A program made the position numbers and the translations under genes. The notes beneath the pieces were generated by a model. It made no database searches, was not told where the DNA came from, and saw only the letters and a list, made by a program, of their open reading frames with translations. A stretch of DNA of 64,000 bases, from assembly GCA_003254925.1 (NCBI GenBank), contig QANZ01019886.1:24349-88348 (forward strand), written 5' to 3'. Shown piece by piece: positions 33,992 to 45,098 of this stretch; position 1 is the stretch's first letter; each line of letters begins with the position of its first letter. The stretch is from Chamaecrista fasciculata (lineage: Eukaryota > Streptophyta > Magnoliopsida > Fabales > Fabaceae).

Positions 33992-34848
33992 GTACACAAT
34001 ATCATTTGTATATATTTTTTGGGTTGTCTCTAGGGAGTCAAAAATAAAATTAAGTTGATGCCAAGGAGTATGTGGGGTTGCTTTAGTTCCTCCTACGTTC
34101 AACCCTATTTCAAAGAGGGTAATGATTTTTGGCAGGTCAAAGTTGAAAGTTCAAATGCATACACTAAAACAATTCTAATTACTAGGTTAATGAATTAGAC
34201 AACGGAATAATAGGAACAACACTCATAATGTTCATGTCTTGCTTTCATAATCAGTTTAATGAATGTATAAACTAAAACATGTCTTGCTTTGAATGTTACT
34301 TTTGTTTTCTCTGCAAATCTCTGAGACTTCAAACTAGAATGAGAAACTAGACTTGCTTTGTGTAGTTAGTCTCCTTTTCAGTTTGAGTAAATCACTCTGT
34401 TTTGGTTTCTTTCTTTTGTTACTGTTATCCTTTTAAATTATTTTCTTCTTACGTTCTCGATTAGATGCCACAAGTCTCCTTTTAATGCCTTGCCTTGATC
34501 ATGGCATCAGGTTGACACTTATTGAATTTGATCATTTATCCATATATGTGATGTAAATTTGATCTCATAAATCTATATTTTTTTAACTCTTTCAATTGGT
34601 TTAATTCTAAGATACTTTAATTTCTTTTTGATATTGTTGTAGTATGGGGAGTCTAGGATATAAGAGACAGGAAGATGAAGTAAAAACATCCAAGTCTTGG
34701 ATTGCCAGTTCAATGGAGCTAAAAGTGCAGCAAGAATCAAGACATGGCCGGCAAATGCTCTCTATATCATAGTTTTTGTTATTTCCATTTAATTTCTTAT
34801 AGATTTAACTTTTGGGTTTGGATTATAATGTATGTTCTTTCCTTGCTA

Positions 34849-35644
34849 CATTCTCTTTGCAATATGCTCTACGAAAGTTGTTTCATGAAAGTCTAAGGCT
34901 TATATGTGTAATATATACATCACCAACATGTGGTCCATGTAGGACTTTGAAGCCAATTCTTAGTAAGGTATGTGAGAAAATGGGTTGGAATGTATGGCAC
35001 ATAATTCTTTACATGTTTCTATGACATGATGTTGATGTAGGTCTTTACATGCTTGGAATATATGGCACATAATTCTTTCCATTTGAAAATTCTAACTATG
35101 TTGCATAAGGCCCTGAGATGTTTGCCAATCACAATGGTTCAAAATTAATAATTTATAAGCTAAAAGTGAAAGGATGAAATCAGATTTACTTGTGCTTGGA
35201 TTATGTCAAATTTTAAACAAGTCAATCATGGTATGTAGGTTGAGGCTTGCCTTGATATGTTGGTGGATTTTCAGAAAAGAAGAAAAAAAGAAACTTAAAC
35301 TTCTTTGCATCTGTTTCCATATGTTATACCTTTCTTGGATTAAAATTGACTGAGCCAATTAAATGTCATGCATGTGTATGTATGGTGAATAGACAAAAGA
35401 TGTGTATGCATGTGTATAGGGAATTCGTGTAGACCTTCGCAATTTTCCTTATTGAAAGAGAATGCTTTAAAATACACTAATTTGATTGGGTCAGGTTATC
35501 AGTAACCTTGAGCTTTCACAAGAAATTAGCAATGTTGGAGATTCAGTGGGTATTATTTTATGGTGTATTGACAAAATAACTGAAGCAGCTGGAATCATGG
35601 GTACACCATGTGTGCAGTTTTTCAAAAACAAGGAGAATCTTAGG
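34849..35644 (+). pseudogene. Captured fragment of an NTRC-like gene (thioredoxin domain), two exons
   Basis: Exon a, about 34849-34967: [11 protein letters not shown] then [18 protein letters not shown] and LKPILSK, with donor AAG|GTATGT. It keeps the thioredoxin active site CGPC. Exon b, about 35569-35644: [20 protein letters not shown] then NLR. The order and text match the C-terminal thioredoxin domain of the chloroplast NADPH-thioredoxin reductase C, which supplies reducing power to 2-Cys peroxiredoxin. The flavin/NADPH domains are absent and the middle of the thioredoxin fold is eroded (35494-35568). Introns are retained. Confidence 0.85.
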
Positions 35645-36639
35645 TCCTCATAAATTGACTATCCTTCCTTCCTTCTACTTATCATTATTGTCATTATCAT
35701 TGGTTATGGTCTCTTCAATGTTGCTCCTTAAGTTACTGCTTTGATGCTGGTGGAGTCACTTATATCCATTTGATTGTTCGTCCATTGCATTATTTTTGCA
35801 TCCTCACATGACATTTTATTTTATATTACACAAGGAATGCTCTTTGATTTATTAAAGTTATTTTTTTTTCTAGAAACTATGGAAGCTGCTTTTCAACATC
35901 TATAAGTGTAATATGAAACTTCCATTTATTGTTACATACGCGAAAAATGTGCAAAAAATCTGAAACTAATATATTTGTGTAAAATATGCTATCAAGTTAA
36001 ATAGTGAGTTACAGAATTTGTATGATTAATTTAAGCATATTGTGCAACACCTGCCAAGTTGGTCAAGAGAAGGTGAAAAGATTAAGTTGAATTAAAATAA
36101 GATTGCAACTCTTAGGAATGTGTTGAGGTCCGTTAATCCATTTTTCCTTTACCTCTTTATTTGATTTTTTAACTATTGATTTGGCCTAAGGATAGGCTCA
36201 CTCCAATTTTTTTAACTAACACCCCCTTTCTCTGAAATAGCCTTCCCATGAAAAGATTGGTGTTGTTGATTCCAATTAAATTATTCACCAAGGTATTCCC
36301 TCATTGGGGAATCAGGTGATCTCTCTTCCATAGTTTTAATTGTAAAATTTATCTCATAATAGCACTAATAAGATATGCTTATTTGTTTTGATGTGCTTGA
36401 TAGGGAGAAATGTAAACTGGGAAAGCACCATGACAGGGGGTAAGTTAAGCACTATTTCATTTTTTAGTAAATTCTAAATGATAGGGTGTTATACTTTTTT
36501 GTACTATGTTTAAACATATAAAACTAGGATTGTTGTTGTATAAATTGTATCAATTGTCAAGATTTTATGATTTTATTTGTTGATTTTAAAGTTAAGTTGT
36601 GAGGGTTCCCAATTATATAAATTGTCAAAAAAAAAAAAC

Positions 36640-36667
36640 CCGTGCAAACGCACAGGTCTTATGCTAG
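36640..36667 (+). repeat. Helitron 3' terminal hairpin and CTAG end
   Basis: CCCGTGC-aaac-GCACAGG stem-loop with one G-T pair, spacer TCTTATG, terminal CTAG, then T. Confidence 0.75.
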
Positions 36668-37143
36668 TGAACATAAATTCAAAGAGAGAAAGATAAAAAA
36701 AACTGTAAACAAACATTTTAGAAGTAGTCATGCATTATAAAGATAAATAGGGAGAAAATCAAAATGAAAAGCATTTAATCTTAGCACGATGTGTATTTAC
36801 TGCGTGCGTGTTAGCAATTAGTAGCTGTTGTTAGCGCAACTTAAGCTACAACACACATACATTTCTCTTGTTTTAGATTAGATTAATACCATTCAAAGTC
36901 AAGGCTCCCTGTAACAACTTTTTGGCGAGAATTTTCTCTCTTCTGCTTTGTGAGATTTTTCTGAGATTTCTCTCCAAATTCTTGAGATCTAGGTCTTCCG
37001 TCTGGATCTAGTTTGAGAGTGTTTGTTTGTTTTTCCTCATCTCTTCTTTGATCGAGCTTTGATCTAGTTTGTGGAGCTCATTTGTGCTTGTGCAATGTTG
37101 ATTCGAGGAGTGTTAGCGTTCAATCGAGCGCGTTCTGGAAGTT

Positions 37144-37470
37144 ATGGAAATGGAGGAGGATGCTGGTGGAGCGAGGTTAGGTTATATGGCTGTAGATGTG
37201 GTGTGGAGTAAAGAAGATTCGTCGGTTGTTGGAAAGAGAACGATGATCGGTAGGGTTTTAGCTTCGAAGAGATTTAGTAGAGGCATCTTCAAGAATACGC
37301 TTTTCAAAGGTTGGAATCTTAATGGAGATGTGAAGATCGGTGATATTGGAGGTAATCAGTTTATTTTCTCGTTTGATAATAACATTGATTGCAGTAGAGT
37401 ATTGAGAGATAGGCCTTGGTTTGTAGTTGGATTCCTTATTTTGTTGCAAGAATGGAATTGTTATTCTCCG
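37144..37470 (+). pseudogene. LINE ORF1 N-terminal part (DUF4283 type)
   Basis: Encodes VVGKRTMIGRVLASKRFSRG, FKNTLFKGWNLNGDVKIGD, GGNQFIFSFDNNIDCSRVL, DRPWFVVGFLILLQEWNCY. This is the DUF4283 region found at the start of plant LINE ORF1 and related proteins. The zinc-knuckle half of ORF1 is gone; the frame runs straight into endonuclease text. Confidence 0.8.
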
Positions 37471-38147
37471 TTGATTTCTTTTATGTATGGTCCTCCTAGG
37501 GCCACTCAGAGAGATGGTTTCTGAAAGATGCTTTTTGATCTTGCTCCAAGGTCTGATATCAGATGGCTTTGTGTAGGGGACTATAATGATATTTTGTTTC
37601 AATCTGAAAAGTGGGGAGGTAATATTAGATCTATAAATTCCTTCTCTATGTTTCATATTTGGGTGGATGATTACAGTATGGTAGAATTGGAGTTTAAGGG
37701 TCAGGTTTTTACTTGGTCCAATGGGCACAGTGATAGTAGTTTGATTAAGAAAGGTTGGATCGTGCTATGGGGAACATTAATTTCATATTGGAGTTTCCAA
37801 GAGCTTTGGTTTTTCATGTGGATTCTATTGAGTCTGATCATTGCATAACTGTTGTTGATTTTTTCATCTTTGATTGGAGATCCCCTGGGCTGTTCAGGTT
37901 CGAGAGTATATATGTGGGTGGAGCATGTTGATTATCCTTCTACTGTCAGGGATGGGTGGCTGTTGGTTGATGTTGACACTTGTAGTGATTGCATTGATAA
38001 CTTCATTGAAAGATTGAGGTGCTGTAAAGAAAAGTTGATTTGTTGGAGTAGGGTTGCTTTTCCTAATCAGAAAAAAAAAATTGATGAGCTCATGAAAGAC
38101 ATTGCTTCACTGAGACATGGTTGTATGACAATTGAGAAAGCTAATGA
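37471..38147 (+). pseudogene. LINE endonuclease (C-terminal part)
   Basis: SFMYGPPRATQRDGF then a TGA where Trp is expected, then RWLCVGDYNDILFQSEKWGG (the GD-N-I region of the AP-endonuclease domain), DYSMVELEFKGQVFTWSNG, and after frameshifts LICWSRVAFPNQKKKIDEL. The frame continues after the hAT insertion at 39576. Confidence 0.82.
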
Positions 38148-38337
38148 GATAAGGACAGAGACGGAGCCAAGGGGGGGCCGGTGGGGGCCACGGCCCCCCC
38201 TAAATTTTTCGTAATTACTTATAAGTCCCAGTAATTCAAAGATAATTTTCTCTTATTCTGTTTAAACGCCCCCCCTAATTTTTAGTTGATGGCTTCTTAG
38301 TTCTAATTTTATAGTAGTTGGTGGGCCATATGTAATA

Positions 38338-38521
38338 CTAGAGGCTTTGCGTGCCCTAACGGACACGCAAATATGTATGTAAAATAAATGAGGGACTAAA
38401 TCGTTAACACAGTAACAAAGAAGGGATTAAAAAATAATTTTCTTCTTATTATTAATTTTGTACTATAGTTTTAAAATGTGGATGACGAGAAAGGGGTAGA
38501 GCCATATAACATAAGATAAGA
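38338..38521 (-). mobile_element. 184-bp Helitron inside the hAT element
   Basis: Read on the minus strand: 5' TCTTATCTTATGTTATATGG after an A; 3' hairpin GCGTGTCC-gtta-GGGCACGC, then AAAGCCT, CTAG, T. Homologous along much of its length to 42282-42669 (shared ACTATAGTTTTAAAA text). Among the shortest Helitron-like units in the window. Confidence 0.72.
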
Positions 38522-38797
38522 TATATATATATATATATATTTAATAGATTATCAAATCAAATAAGTATAAATTTGGATGGATACTGCAACTCTGCAAGCA
38601 TGTGCGTTTTGGTCACCCCAAATATACACATAAATATATATTATATTATATCTAAATGGCCAAAAGATAAAGAAGACATCAAATAGAATGGTATCAAATA
38701 GAATGGTATACTATATACATATATCTTTAATGAGGTGTGACATCTCCTTATATTAACTAGGATCAATAATTTTTTTCACTTTACTTCTTTTAGAAAA

Positions 38798-39180
38798 TTT
38801 ATTATTTTGGTCCCTAAATTTATATCAAATTAATTAATTAGTTTTTAAATAATTAAAATGTATTACTCAGCCATTGAATTACTGCAATTGTCAACGATTT
38901 GGTCCCTGAGTCAAATTTAGGGACCAAATAGTATAAGTTTAGTACAAGTTTAGGAACTAAAAGTATAAAATTAGTTTAAATTCAAGGATCAAATAGCATT
39001 AATTTAGTACAAACTCAAGGATCAAAAAGTATAAAATTAGTTCAAAATCAGGGACCAAATTATCACCAATGACCAAATTGTTAATAATTGAAATATTTTA
39101 TGGACCAAATCATGTATTTCAATTATTCAGGGACTGATTAGTTGACTCAGTGTAAATTTAGGGACCAAATAATAAGTTTT
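38798..39180. repeat. Fold-back MITE inside the hAT element
   Basis: The left arm TTATTATTTTGGTCCCTAAA is answered by TTTAGGGACCAAATAATAAG (about 39157-39176). The interior has more GGTCCCTGA / AGGGACCAAAT repeats. Confidence 0.7.
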
Positions 39181-39575
39181 CTCTTTTTTTTTTTCTCTTA
39201 TATAAGTACTCTTTTATTGATAAATTATTTCTCGTCTTATTTTGACATTTCCTATATCAACAGTAATTACATAATGAATTTTTTAAATTATGAAAATTAT
39301 TAAAATAAAATTTATGAAATAATATGAAAATTACTTTCTAAGAAATTTTATAATTGTCAAAGTTGAAAAAAATTAATCAAACATTTACAATAAGTATAAC
39401 TAAATAATTTCTATTTTTTAAAACAACGAAGGTTATAAATAAAAAATAAAAGTATAATTTAATATTATTTTTATATTTAAATTTTTAATAATTATATTTT
39501 TTAATAGTTGTTAGAAAGAAAAAAAAAATTTGGCCCCCCCTATATAAAATTTCTACCTCCGTCCCTGGATAAGGA

Positions 39576-41028
39576 TGATGCTGGGAACTGGTTAGAAGAT
39601 GAAGTGGAGATTGGTAGTTGTTTCAGAGACTTTTTTGCTGATCTCTTTTCTTCTTCTGGTTAAAAAGACCTTTCTTTTGTTCTCAGTTTTTTCAAGAGAA
39701 AGGTTACTGCTGAAATGAACCAGAAGTTGTTGGTTTCTGTCAGTTTTCAAGAGGTTAAAGATGCACTTTTCCAGTTGGGGAGGGACAAGGCCCCAGGTCC
39801 AGATGGTTTCTCTGGTTGGTTTTTTCAATGCTCTTGGAATGATATTGGGGTACAGGTCTTTGAGTTGGTCAGGGAGTTTATGGAGAATAGAAGTGATTTG
39901 GGGGAGATAAATGAAACCAATATTGTGATCATTCCTAAGGTTGATAAACCTGAATGAGTCACTCAATTTAGACCTGTTGGTTTATGCAACTTCATTTACA
40001 AAATTATTTCTAAGGTCTTGGTGAACCGCTTGAAAGGTTTTTTACCTTTAGTGGTTTCAGATCAGCAGAGGACTTTTGTACCTGAAAGGGTGACTCAAGA
40101 CAATGTGATTATAGCTCATGAAGTGTACCATTATTTGAAGAATAAAAGGAATGAGAAAAAGGCAGAATTTTTTCTAAAGATTGATATGACGAAGGCATAT
40201 GACAAAGTGGAGTGGGATTTCTTAGAGGAAGTGATGTGGACTATGGGTTTTAATTCAATTTGGGTTGATAGAGCTATGAAGTGTGTTAGATCTATTAAGT
40301 ACAATCTTGTGCTTGCTGGAAAAAAGTTTGCAAATTTTTCTCTTGAAAGAGGATTGAGGCAAGGAAATCCTCTCTCTCCTTACCTCTTTCTTTTTGTTGC
40401 TGATGTGCTTTCTCTGATGATCTTTGAAGCTGTGCAGGGTGGTAATTTGAAGGGGATCAAGCTTGCTAGAGCTTGCCCGATGATTTCACACTGCTTTTTT
40501 ACAGATGACTCATTTTTTTTTTTCTGAAGGCTACTGAAGATAATTGTGGCAGAATGAAGAGCATTTTGAATGAATATTATTGGGCTTCGGGTCAAGAGGC
40601 CAATCTTGATAAGTCAAGTATTTTTTTTCTCTGCTAATTCAAGTAGAGAAGTGAAGGATATGGTGTGTACTTGCTTGGGTGTGCAGTGTAGTGTGAATCC
40701 TAGAGTTTATTTGGGTTTACCCTCTATTTGGGAAAGGTCGAAGAACTCTGGTTTGGCTTTTGTAAGGTAGAAGGTGGAAAGGAAAATGCAAGGTTGGGAG
40801 AGGAACTTATTGTCTCCGGCAGGGAAAGAGGTTATGATTAAAGCTTTAGTTAATGCGATCCCTGCCTATGCTATGCATTGTTTCAGGTTTCTTAAGAAGA
40901 CTTGTTTGGAGTTGGATAGCTTGGTGTCAAATTTTTGGTGGGGAGGCTCTGATGGGGACGGTAAAATTCACTGGTTGTCTTGGAAAACAATGACTCCTGC
41001 CAAAGATTTGGGTGGTATGGATTTTTGA
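39576..41028 (+). pseudogene. LINE reverse transcriptase
   Basis: Resumes the LINE after the hAT element: GNW-EDEVEIGSCFRDFFADL-like text, LFQLGRDKAPGPDGFSGWFF (RT motif 0/1), NIVIIPKVDKPE, a TGA, FRPVGLCNFIYKIISK, FFLKIDMTKAYDKVEWDFLE, GLRQGNPLSPYLFLFVADVL, then a frameshift at the active-site region (FFTDDSFFFF: the usual F-A-DD becomes F-T-DD), then VSPAGKEVMIKAL-type text (LLSPAGKEVMIKALVNAIPA). Clearly an L1-clade RT; frameshifts near 40525, 40640 and 40770 inactivate it. Confidence 0.9.
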
Positions 41029-42025
41029 GACTTTTCTTGCTTTAACTTGGCTTTGTTAGTTAAGAAAGCTTGGAGAGTGATTTCTTCGCCTAATGACCCT
41101 TGGGTAAAAATCATTAAAGGTACATATTTTCCTAACTGTGATTCCTTTGAAGCTGGTAGGGGCTCGAGAGCTTCTTGGGCTTGGTCTAGCCTAATGTGGA
41201 GAGTGGGAATGGTGAAAGCATCAATATTTGGCATGATAGATGGATGCCTTCTTTGCATGGGGGTAAGCTCTTTTCTAGTGATCGTGGGAGAGAGTTAAAT
41301 ATTTCTAAAGTTGGTGAGATCATTTCGAATGGTTGCTGGAACTTTTCTAAAATTGGGAGGTGGTTACTTCCTGAGGAAATTGATGCTATTAGAAGGGTGC
41401 CTTTGCCTTTTTTTCCTTCTGATGATTCTCTTATTTAGCAACACGAGAGGAGGGGGGTCTACTCTGTTAAGAGTGGATACAGATTTAGTAAGGACCTTTT
41501 GTCTATGGATGGTCAGGTTGATGCTAGCTCTTCTTGTTCTCCTGAAATGAGGAATTGGAAGTGGATATGGAATTGTTGTGGGCCTCCAAGGGTGAAACAA
41601 ATTATTTGAAGGGCTTGTAGAAATGTGGTAGCTTCCAAAGATGTACCTTTTAGAAGGAAACGTGGTTCTTGTCCTAATTGTCCTATTTGTGATTCTTGTG
41701 CTGAATCAATTGAACATGTTCTCTTATTTTGTGGTTGGGCAAAGATGGTATGGTTTGGGGGCATCTTGCTTTAAAAATTGATCCTTGTGGCATCTCTACC
41801 TTTCATGGTTGGTGTGAGAATATGATTTCTAAGGTGTTGTGTAATGATGCTTTTGCTTGTTGTTGTCTTTTTATGACTTGTTTGTATATCTGGAAAGCAA
41901 GGTTCGAATTTGTGTTTAATGGTGAGGCTGTGGACCCTGTGAAGGTTGGTCTGAATGTTAAGTATGTTGCTGTGGCTCTTTTGTCTTTGTTGGCTTTGGA
42001 TTTGAGTTTGTTGCCACTAGTATAG
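41029..42025 (+). pseudogene. LINE C-terminal region with zinc-finger (zf-RVT)
   Basis: ALLVKKAWRVISSPNDPWV, then after several frameshifts WSNGES-type and SINIWHDRWMPS text, then VPFRRKRGSCPNCPICDSCA then ESIEHVLLFCGWAK, the Cys/His zinc finger found at the C-terminus of plant L1 ORF2. Ends near 42025, followed by a 3' UTR and the A-tail. Confidence 0.82.
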
Positions 42026-42281
42026 ACTAATATGTTAGTTGTGGCTTTGTTTGTATTGTTATTTCTTTGTTTGTTGTTCCCTGTTTGGTAATAAAATTGG
42101 ATTTTTTCTGGCCCAAAAAAAATTGGGAGAAAATCTTGAGATGGTAAAAGTGAGTGAAGTTATTTGAATTTTATTTTCTTTAAATTTATTTTTAATTTAT
42201 TATTTATTATAATATAAATTATAGTGTTATAATATTATATATAGCTTTGAAAAGAGGACAACAAGAAACACATATATAATA

Positions 42282-42669
42282 TTAGGGACTTTGTGTGTCC
42301 TAACGGGCACATAAAAAAATATATATATATAATATAAAATTATTTAAAAATTTAAATTATTTAAAAGATACAAAATAATTTTAAATTAGTAAATATATTA
42401 AAATTTGAAATAATTAACTTCATTTTATTTTTAGAAAAATGAAACTTTTAGTGAAAAATAATATTACAAAAAAATATTTTTTTAGTAAACATGGGCATGG
42501 AAAATGTTTGTTAAAAAAAAAATAGACATGGGAAATAGACTTGGGGCATGGAGGTGAGTGATTATATATATATATATATATTCATGAATGTTTTAAATAA
42601 TTTATTTTATACTATAGTTTTAAAAGACTGACTATCAGAAGGCTCCTCAGACATATATAATAGTATAGA
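42282..42669 (-). mobile_element. 388-bp non-autonomous Helitron
   Basis: Read on the minus strand: 5' TCTATACTATTATATATGTC after an A; 3' hairpin GTGCCC-gtta-GGACAC, then ACAAAGTCC, CTAA, then T. CTAA fits the CTRR terminus rule. The 5' end runs outward into (TCTATA)n at 42670-42690. Related to 38338-38521 and, at its ends, 16984-17266. Confidence 0.72.
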
Positions 42670-42692
42670 TATAGATATAGATATAATATAAA
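42670..42692. repeat. (TATAGA)n microsatellite at a Helitron 5' end
   Basis: Three to four units of the hexamer that forms the Helitron 5' terminus (TCTATA on the other strand). Confidence 0.7.
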
Positions 42693-42890
42693 GTAAGATA
42701 TAAATGTATATTTTTGGAGTGGGATACCATAATCTCAATAAAAAAAAATAAACTCTTGACAATTGAATTCAAAACGTAAATAAAAAGGAGGATAATATAT
42801 ATATACATGTAGCAGTTTTCTATCTTCAATAACTAATGGGCTCTTTCTTTATCATAACAAATAATAATGTTCGAACAAGATGACAACAAA

Positions 42891-42962
42891 GTCGTTGTAG
42901 TATAGTGGTGAGTATTCCCGCCTGTCACGCGGGTGACCCGGGTTCGATCCCCGGCAACGGCG
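42891..42962 (+). tRNA. tRNA-Asp (GTC)
   Basis: A 72-nt cloverleaf. The acceptor stem GTCGTTG pairs with CAACGGC (one G-T pair), with discriminator G. A-box TAGTATAGTGGTGAGTA, anticodon stem CCCGC-CTGTCAC-GCGGG with anticodon GTC, and B-box GGTTCGATCC in the T arm with stem CCGGG/CCCGG. No intron, no encoded CCA, as usual in eukaryotes. All stems pair, so it is likely a functional nuclear tRNA gene. It stands alone, between Helitron DNA and MITE DNA. Confidence 0.96.
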
Positions 42963-43600
42963 AATTGTATGATTCGTTTTGACGAACTTGACTTCAAAAG
43001 TCATAATAATTAATAACGTAAATTTTTAGACCCAAACGTGTACTCATTGCTCTTCTGTTTGCCTTTTGGGCTTCTCTCTAAATTACGGGCCCATGTATTG
43101 ATGATGACAAGCCTTTCAAATTTGAATTCTTATTTCCCTTAATACTGCTACTTTTCCACTCAAGATAACTGAAGAAAATAAAGGCAAAATCATCTTTTTA
43201 GTCCTCAACTTTACATTAATTGTAAATTTTGTGCGCAATTTTTTTATAAAATTAATTTCATCTTCAATGTTTCACATTTTGATCAATTTTATCATTTGAC
43301 TAACTTTTTCAACAAATTAATAACAGACTCCATTCTATTTTTTAAGGCGAAAGTCCTATTTTGGTTCCTCAGTTATGCTCAATGTTCCAAATTGGTCCCT
43401 CAGTTATTTTTCATTTCGTTTTGGTCCCTCAGTTATCCAAAACTTGACACAGTTAGTCCCTCAACGTTTTCTATCCAAAATTTTTGTTAAAAAAAAAAGA
43501 AAAAAGAAAAACTTGACTTTAGTCTCTCAATTATTATTTTGCACTAAAGTACTTTTCCTTTTATAACAGGATCAAAACGTAAAGAAGAAAGAAAGAAATT
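42963..43600. other. Intergenic DNA with fold-back arm fragments
   Basis: 43195-43310 and 43340-43540 hold single arms of TTTTGGTCCCTCAGTTAT-type repeats without clear inverted partners. Similar text recurs at 54085-54440. No gene. Confidence 0.45.
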
Positions 43601-43659
43601 GGGGTTTTAATAGATTTCACCACAAAATAAAAAGAAAAAATGCAAACGAGAGAACCACA

Positions 43660-43690
<31 letters not shown>

Positions 43691-45098
43691 CTTCTTCTTC
43701 TATTTCTATGCACCACCACCACATCCACCACCATCATCACCAGCGCCGCCGAAGCTGTCGCCACCACCACCACCAGAATCTTAAAAAGCTCGCTCTCAAG
43801 GATAAGCAAAAACAACCCAATCAGTACTACTCAAACTCAAGTATTTATCCCCTCGTGCTTGCAGATCGCGATAATCCTTGCTTCTTCTCTGTCTCTTGCC
43901 AAAGCACATCCTCGAGCGTGTAGTAGAAATTCAGAGCTTCCAATCAGGGAAAATCCTCCGTGAATGACGGATTGTGCGTTCGGATCTTCCCGATCAGCTT
44001 GAACGGGCCTTTGTTATCGTTGGAGCTTTGATCTCATTGAGGATTCAACAAGTAGACTCAGTTCAAGAGACAACAAGTGGTTTTTCTCCCTAAGTGCTAT
44101 TTGCCACAAGAAAACATTTGATGTTCACATGGTTGAGACAAGAGTATGCTCTAGAATATACTATAACAAGAGTAATGTAAGTTTAGTGATTGATGGGCAT
44201 GTATTAACACTACTTCTATCTTTAATCAATGTACTCTTGCCCAAGAGTAATGTCTAACCAATATACTCTACAATATACCTCGATTTTGGCACTGTATAAA
44301 CGAAACGACCACATGCTTTCTTTGGAGGAGAAGAAGAACGAACTGTGGTCGTGGATGAAGAATGAAGTCGAAAACACAAGATTCAAGATGCCATAAATTT
44401 AAAATTTGAAACAGAAAAAGCTTCAGAACACAAACAATCGTAAAGCTAAAGAAGAGAGAGTCAACAACTGTTAGATTGTGGAACGACAGTGGGAGGAGAA
44501 GAACGACAAATATGGTTGTGGCTGACGACATACGACAGCTAGGTTGACTGATCATGGTTGTGTGTTAGGGTTTAGGGAAGAAAGGAGGAAGGTCGGGCGT
44601 GGTATGTGATTGTGTGATTAAAGAGCGCACAAATTTGAAATAAGCACCATTGAAACTTTAAGAAACTTAAGCTATGAATAAATAAATTAAAAGTAAAACA
44701 AAATATGAAAACATGATATGTGGCTCAAAAATTCCCATAAGGTCACATGTGTCCAGTTCAAGACATTGTTTTGTTAAATAGATAGATAGATAGATAGATA
44801 GAAGATGTCATGTTTGGGAGAAAGTGATCATTTCATGCGGTAAAAGTTCAATTTTTTCTTAGGAGAATGTGTTATTTTAATAAGGCATTAATGAGAAGGT
44901 ATTGAACGAGAAGAGTGTTAATATTTAATTTACTACTTAAATTGTTGTTGTAGTTGTCGTGGTTGTTGTCGTCGTCGTCGTCGTTGTCATCTTTGTCGTT
45001 ATTCAAAAGTAATATATATAGATGGATAACTAGTACTCTTGCTTCACAAAATATAAAATGAGTTGTTTCTTCTTTATTTTCATTCAAAATATAGGAAA
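43601..45098. other. Intergenic DNA, microsatellites, no supported gene
   Basis: Includes (CTT)n at 43661-43700, CAC/CAT repeats at 43708-43780, (GATA)n at 44779-44802 and a GTCGTC-type repeat near 44950-44990. Open frames here are low complexity (Leu or His runs) and not convincing. 43980-44140 has ordinary base composition but no recognised product. Confidence 0.45.

Larger units (their letters stand above)
33089..36667 (+). mobile_element. Probable gene-capturing Helitron (3' end certain, 5' end tentative)
   Basis: The 3' end is clear: a hairpin CCCGTGC-aaac-GCACAGG (36639-36656), then TCTTATG, then CTAG (36664-36667), followed by T. This is the Helitron terminal layout. The body holds intron-containing exons of a PARP-like and an NTRC-like gene in the same orientation, as in Pack-Helitrons. 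The 5' end is set tentatively at A|TCTATCTATTCTATATG (33089), the best TC-start found; the true start could lie further left, even including the FAR1-type pseudogene. No Rep/helicase is present. Confidence 0.55.
38156..39567. mobile_element. Non-autonomous hAT element inserted in the LINE
   Basis: 1412 bp with ends CAGAGACGGAG and, inverted, CAGGGACGGAG. The 8-bp duplication gataagga is exact (38148-38155 and 39568-39575). Both subterminal regions carry C-rich text (GGCCCCCCCTAAATTTTTC left, GGCCCCCCCTATATAAAATT right). No transposase frame. It contains a small Helitron (38338-38521) and a fold-back MITE (about 38798-39180), so it was itself a target of later insertions. Confidence 0.9.
36761..42124 (+). 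mobile_element. L1-type LINE, internally deleted, interrupted by a hAT element
   Basis: The 11-bp sequence gggagaaaatc lies at both ends (36750-36760 and 42125-42135), and the 3' end has the A-tail CTGGCCCAAAAAAAA. The order of domains is that of plant L1 LINEs: ORF1 DUF4283 region, endonuclease part, reverse transcriptase, zinc-finger RVT C-terminus. Without the hAT insertion it is about 3.9 kb, shorter than a full element, because the region between ORF1 and mid-endonuclease is deleted and further stretches are lost. Several stops and frameshifts make it defective. Confidence 0.88.

Noticed and set aside
39592-39966. 124-codon minus-strand frame opposite the LINE RT
   Set aside because: Antisense shadow of the reverse transcriptase frame.
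43640-43963. 107-codon frame with a Leu run, and an overlapping His-rich frame
   Set aside because: Made by a (CTT)n and CAC microsatellite; no conserved text, no splice or promoter support. The Leu run only looks like a signal peptide.
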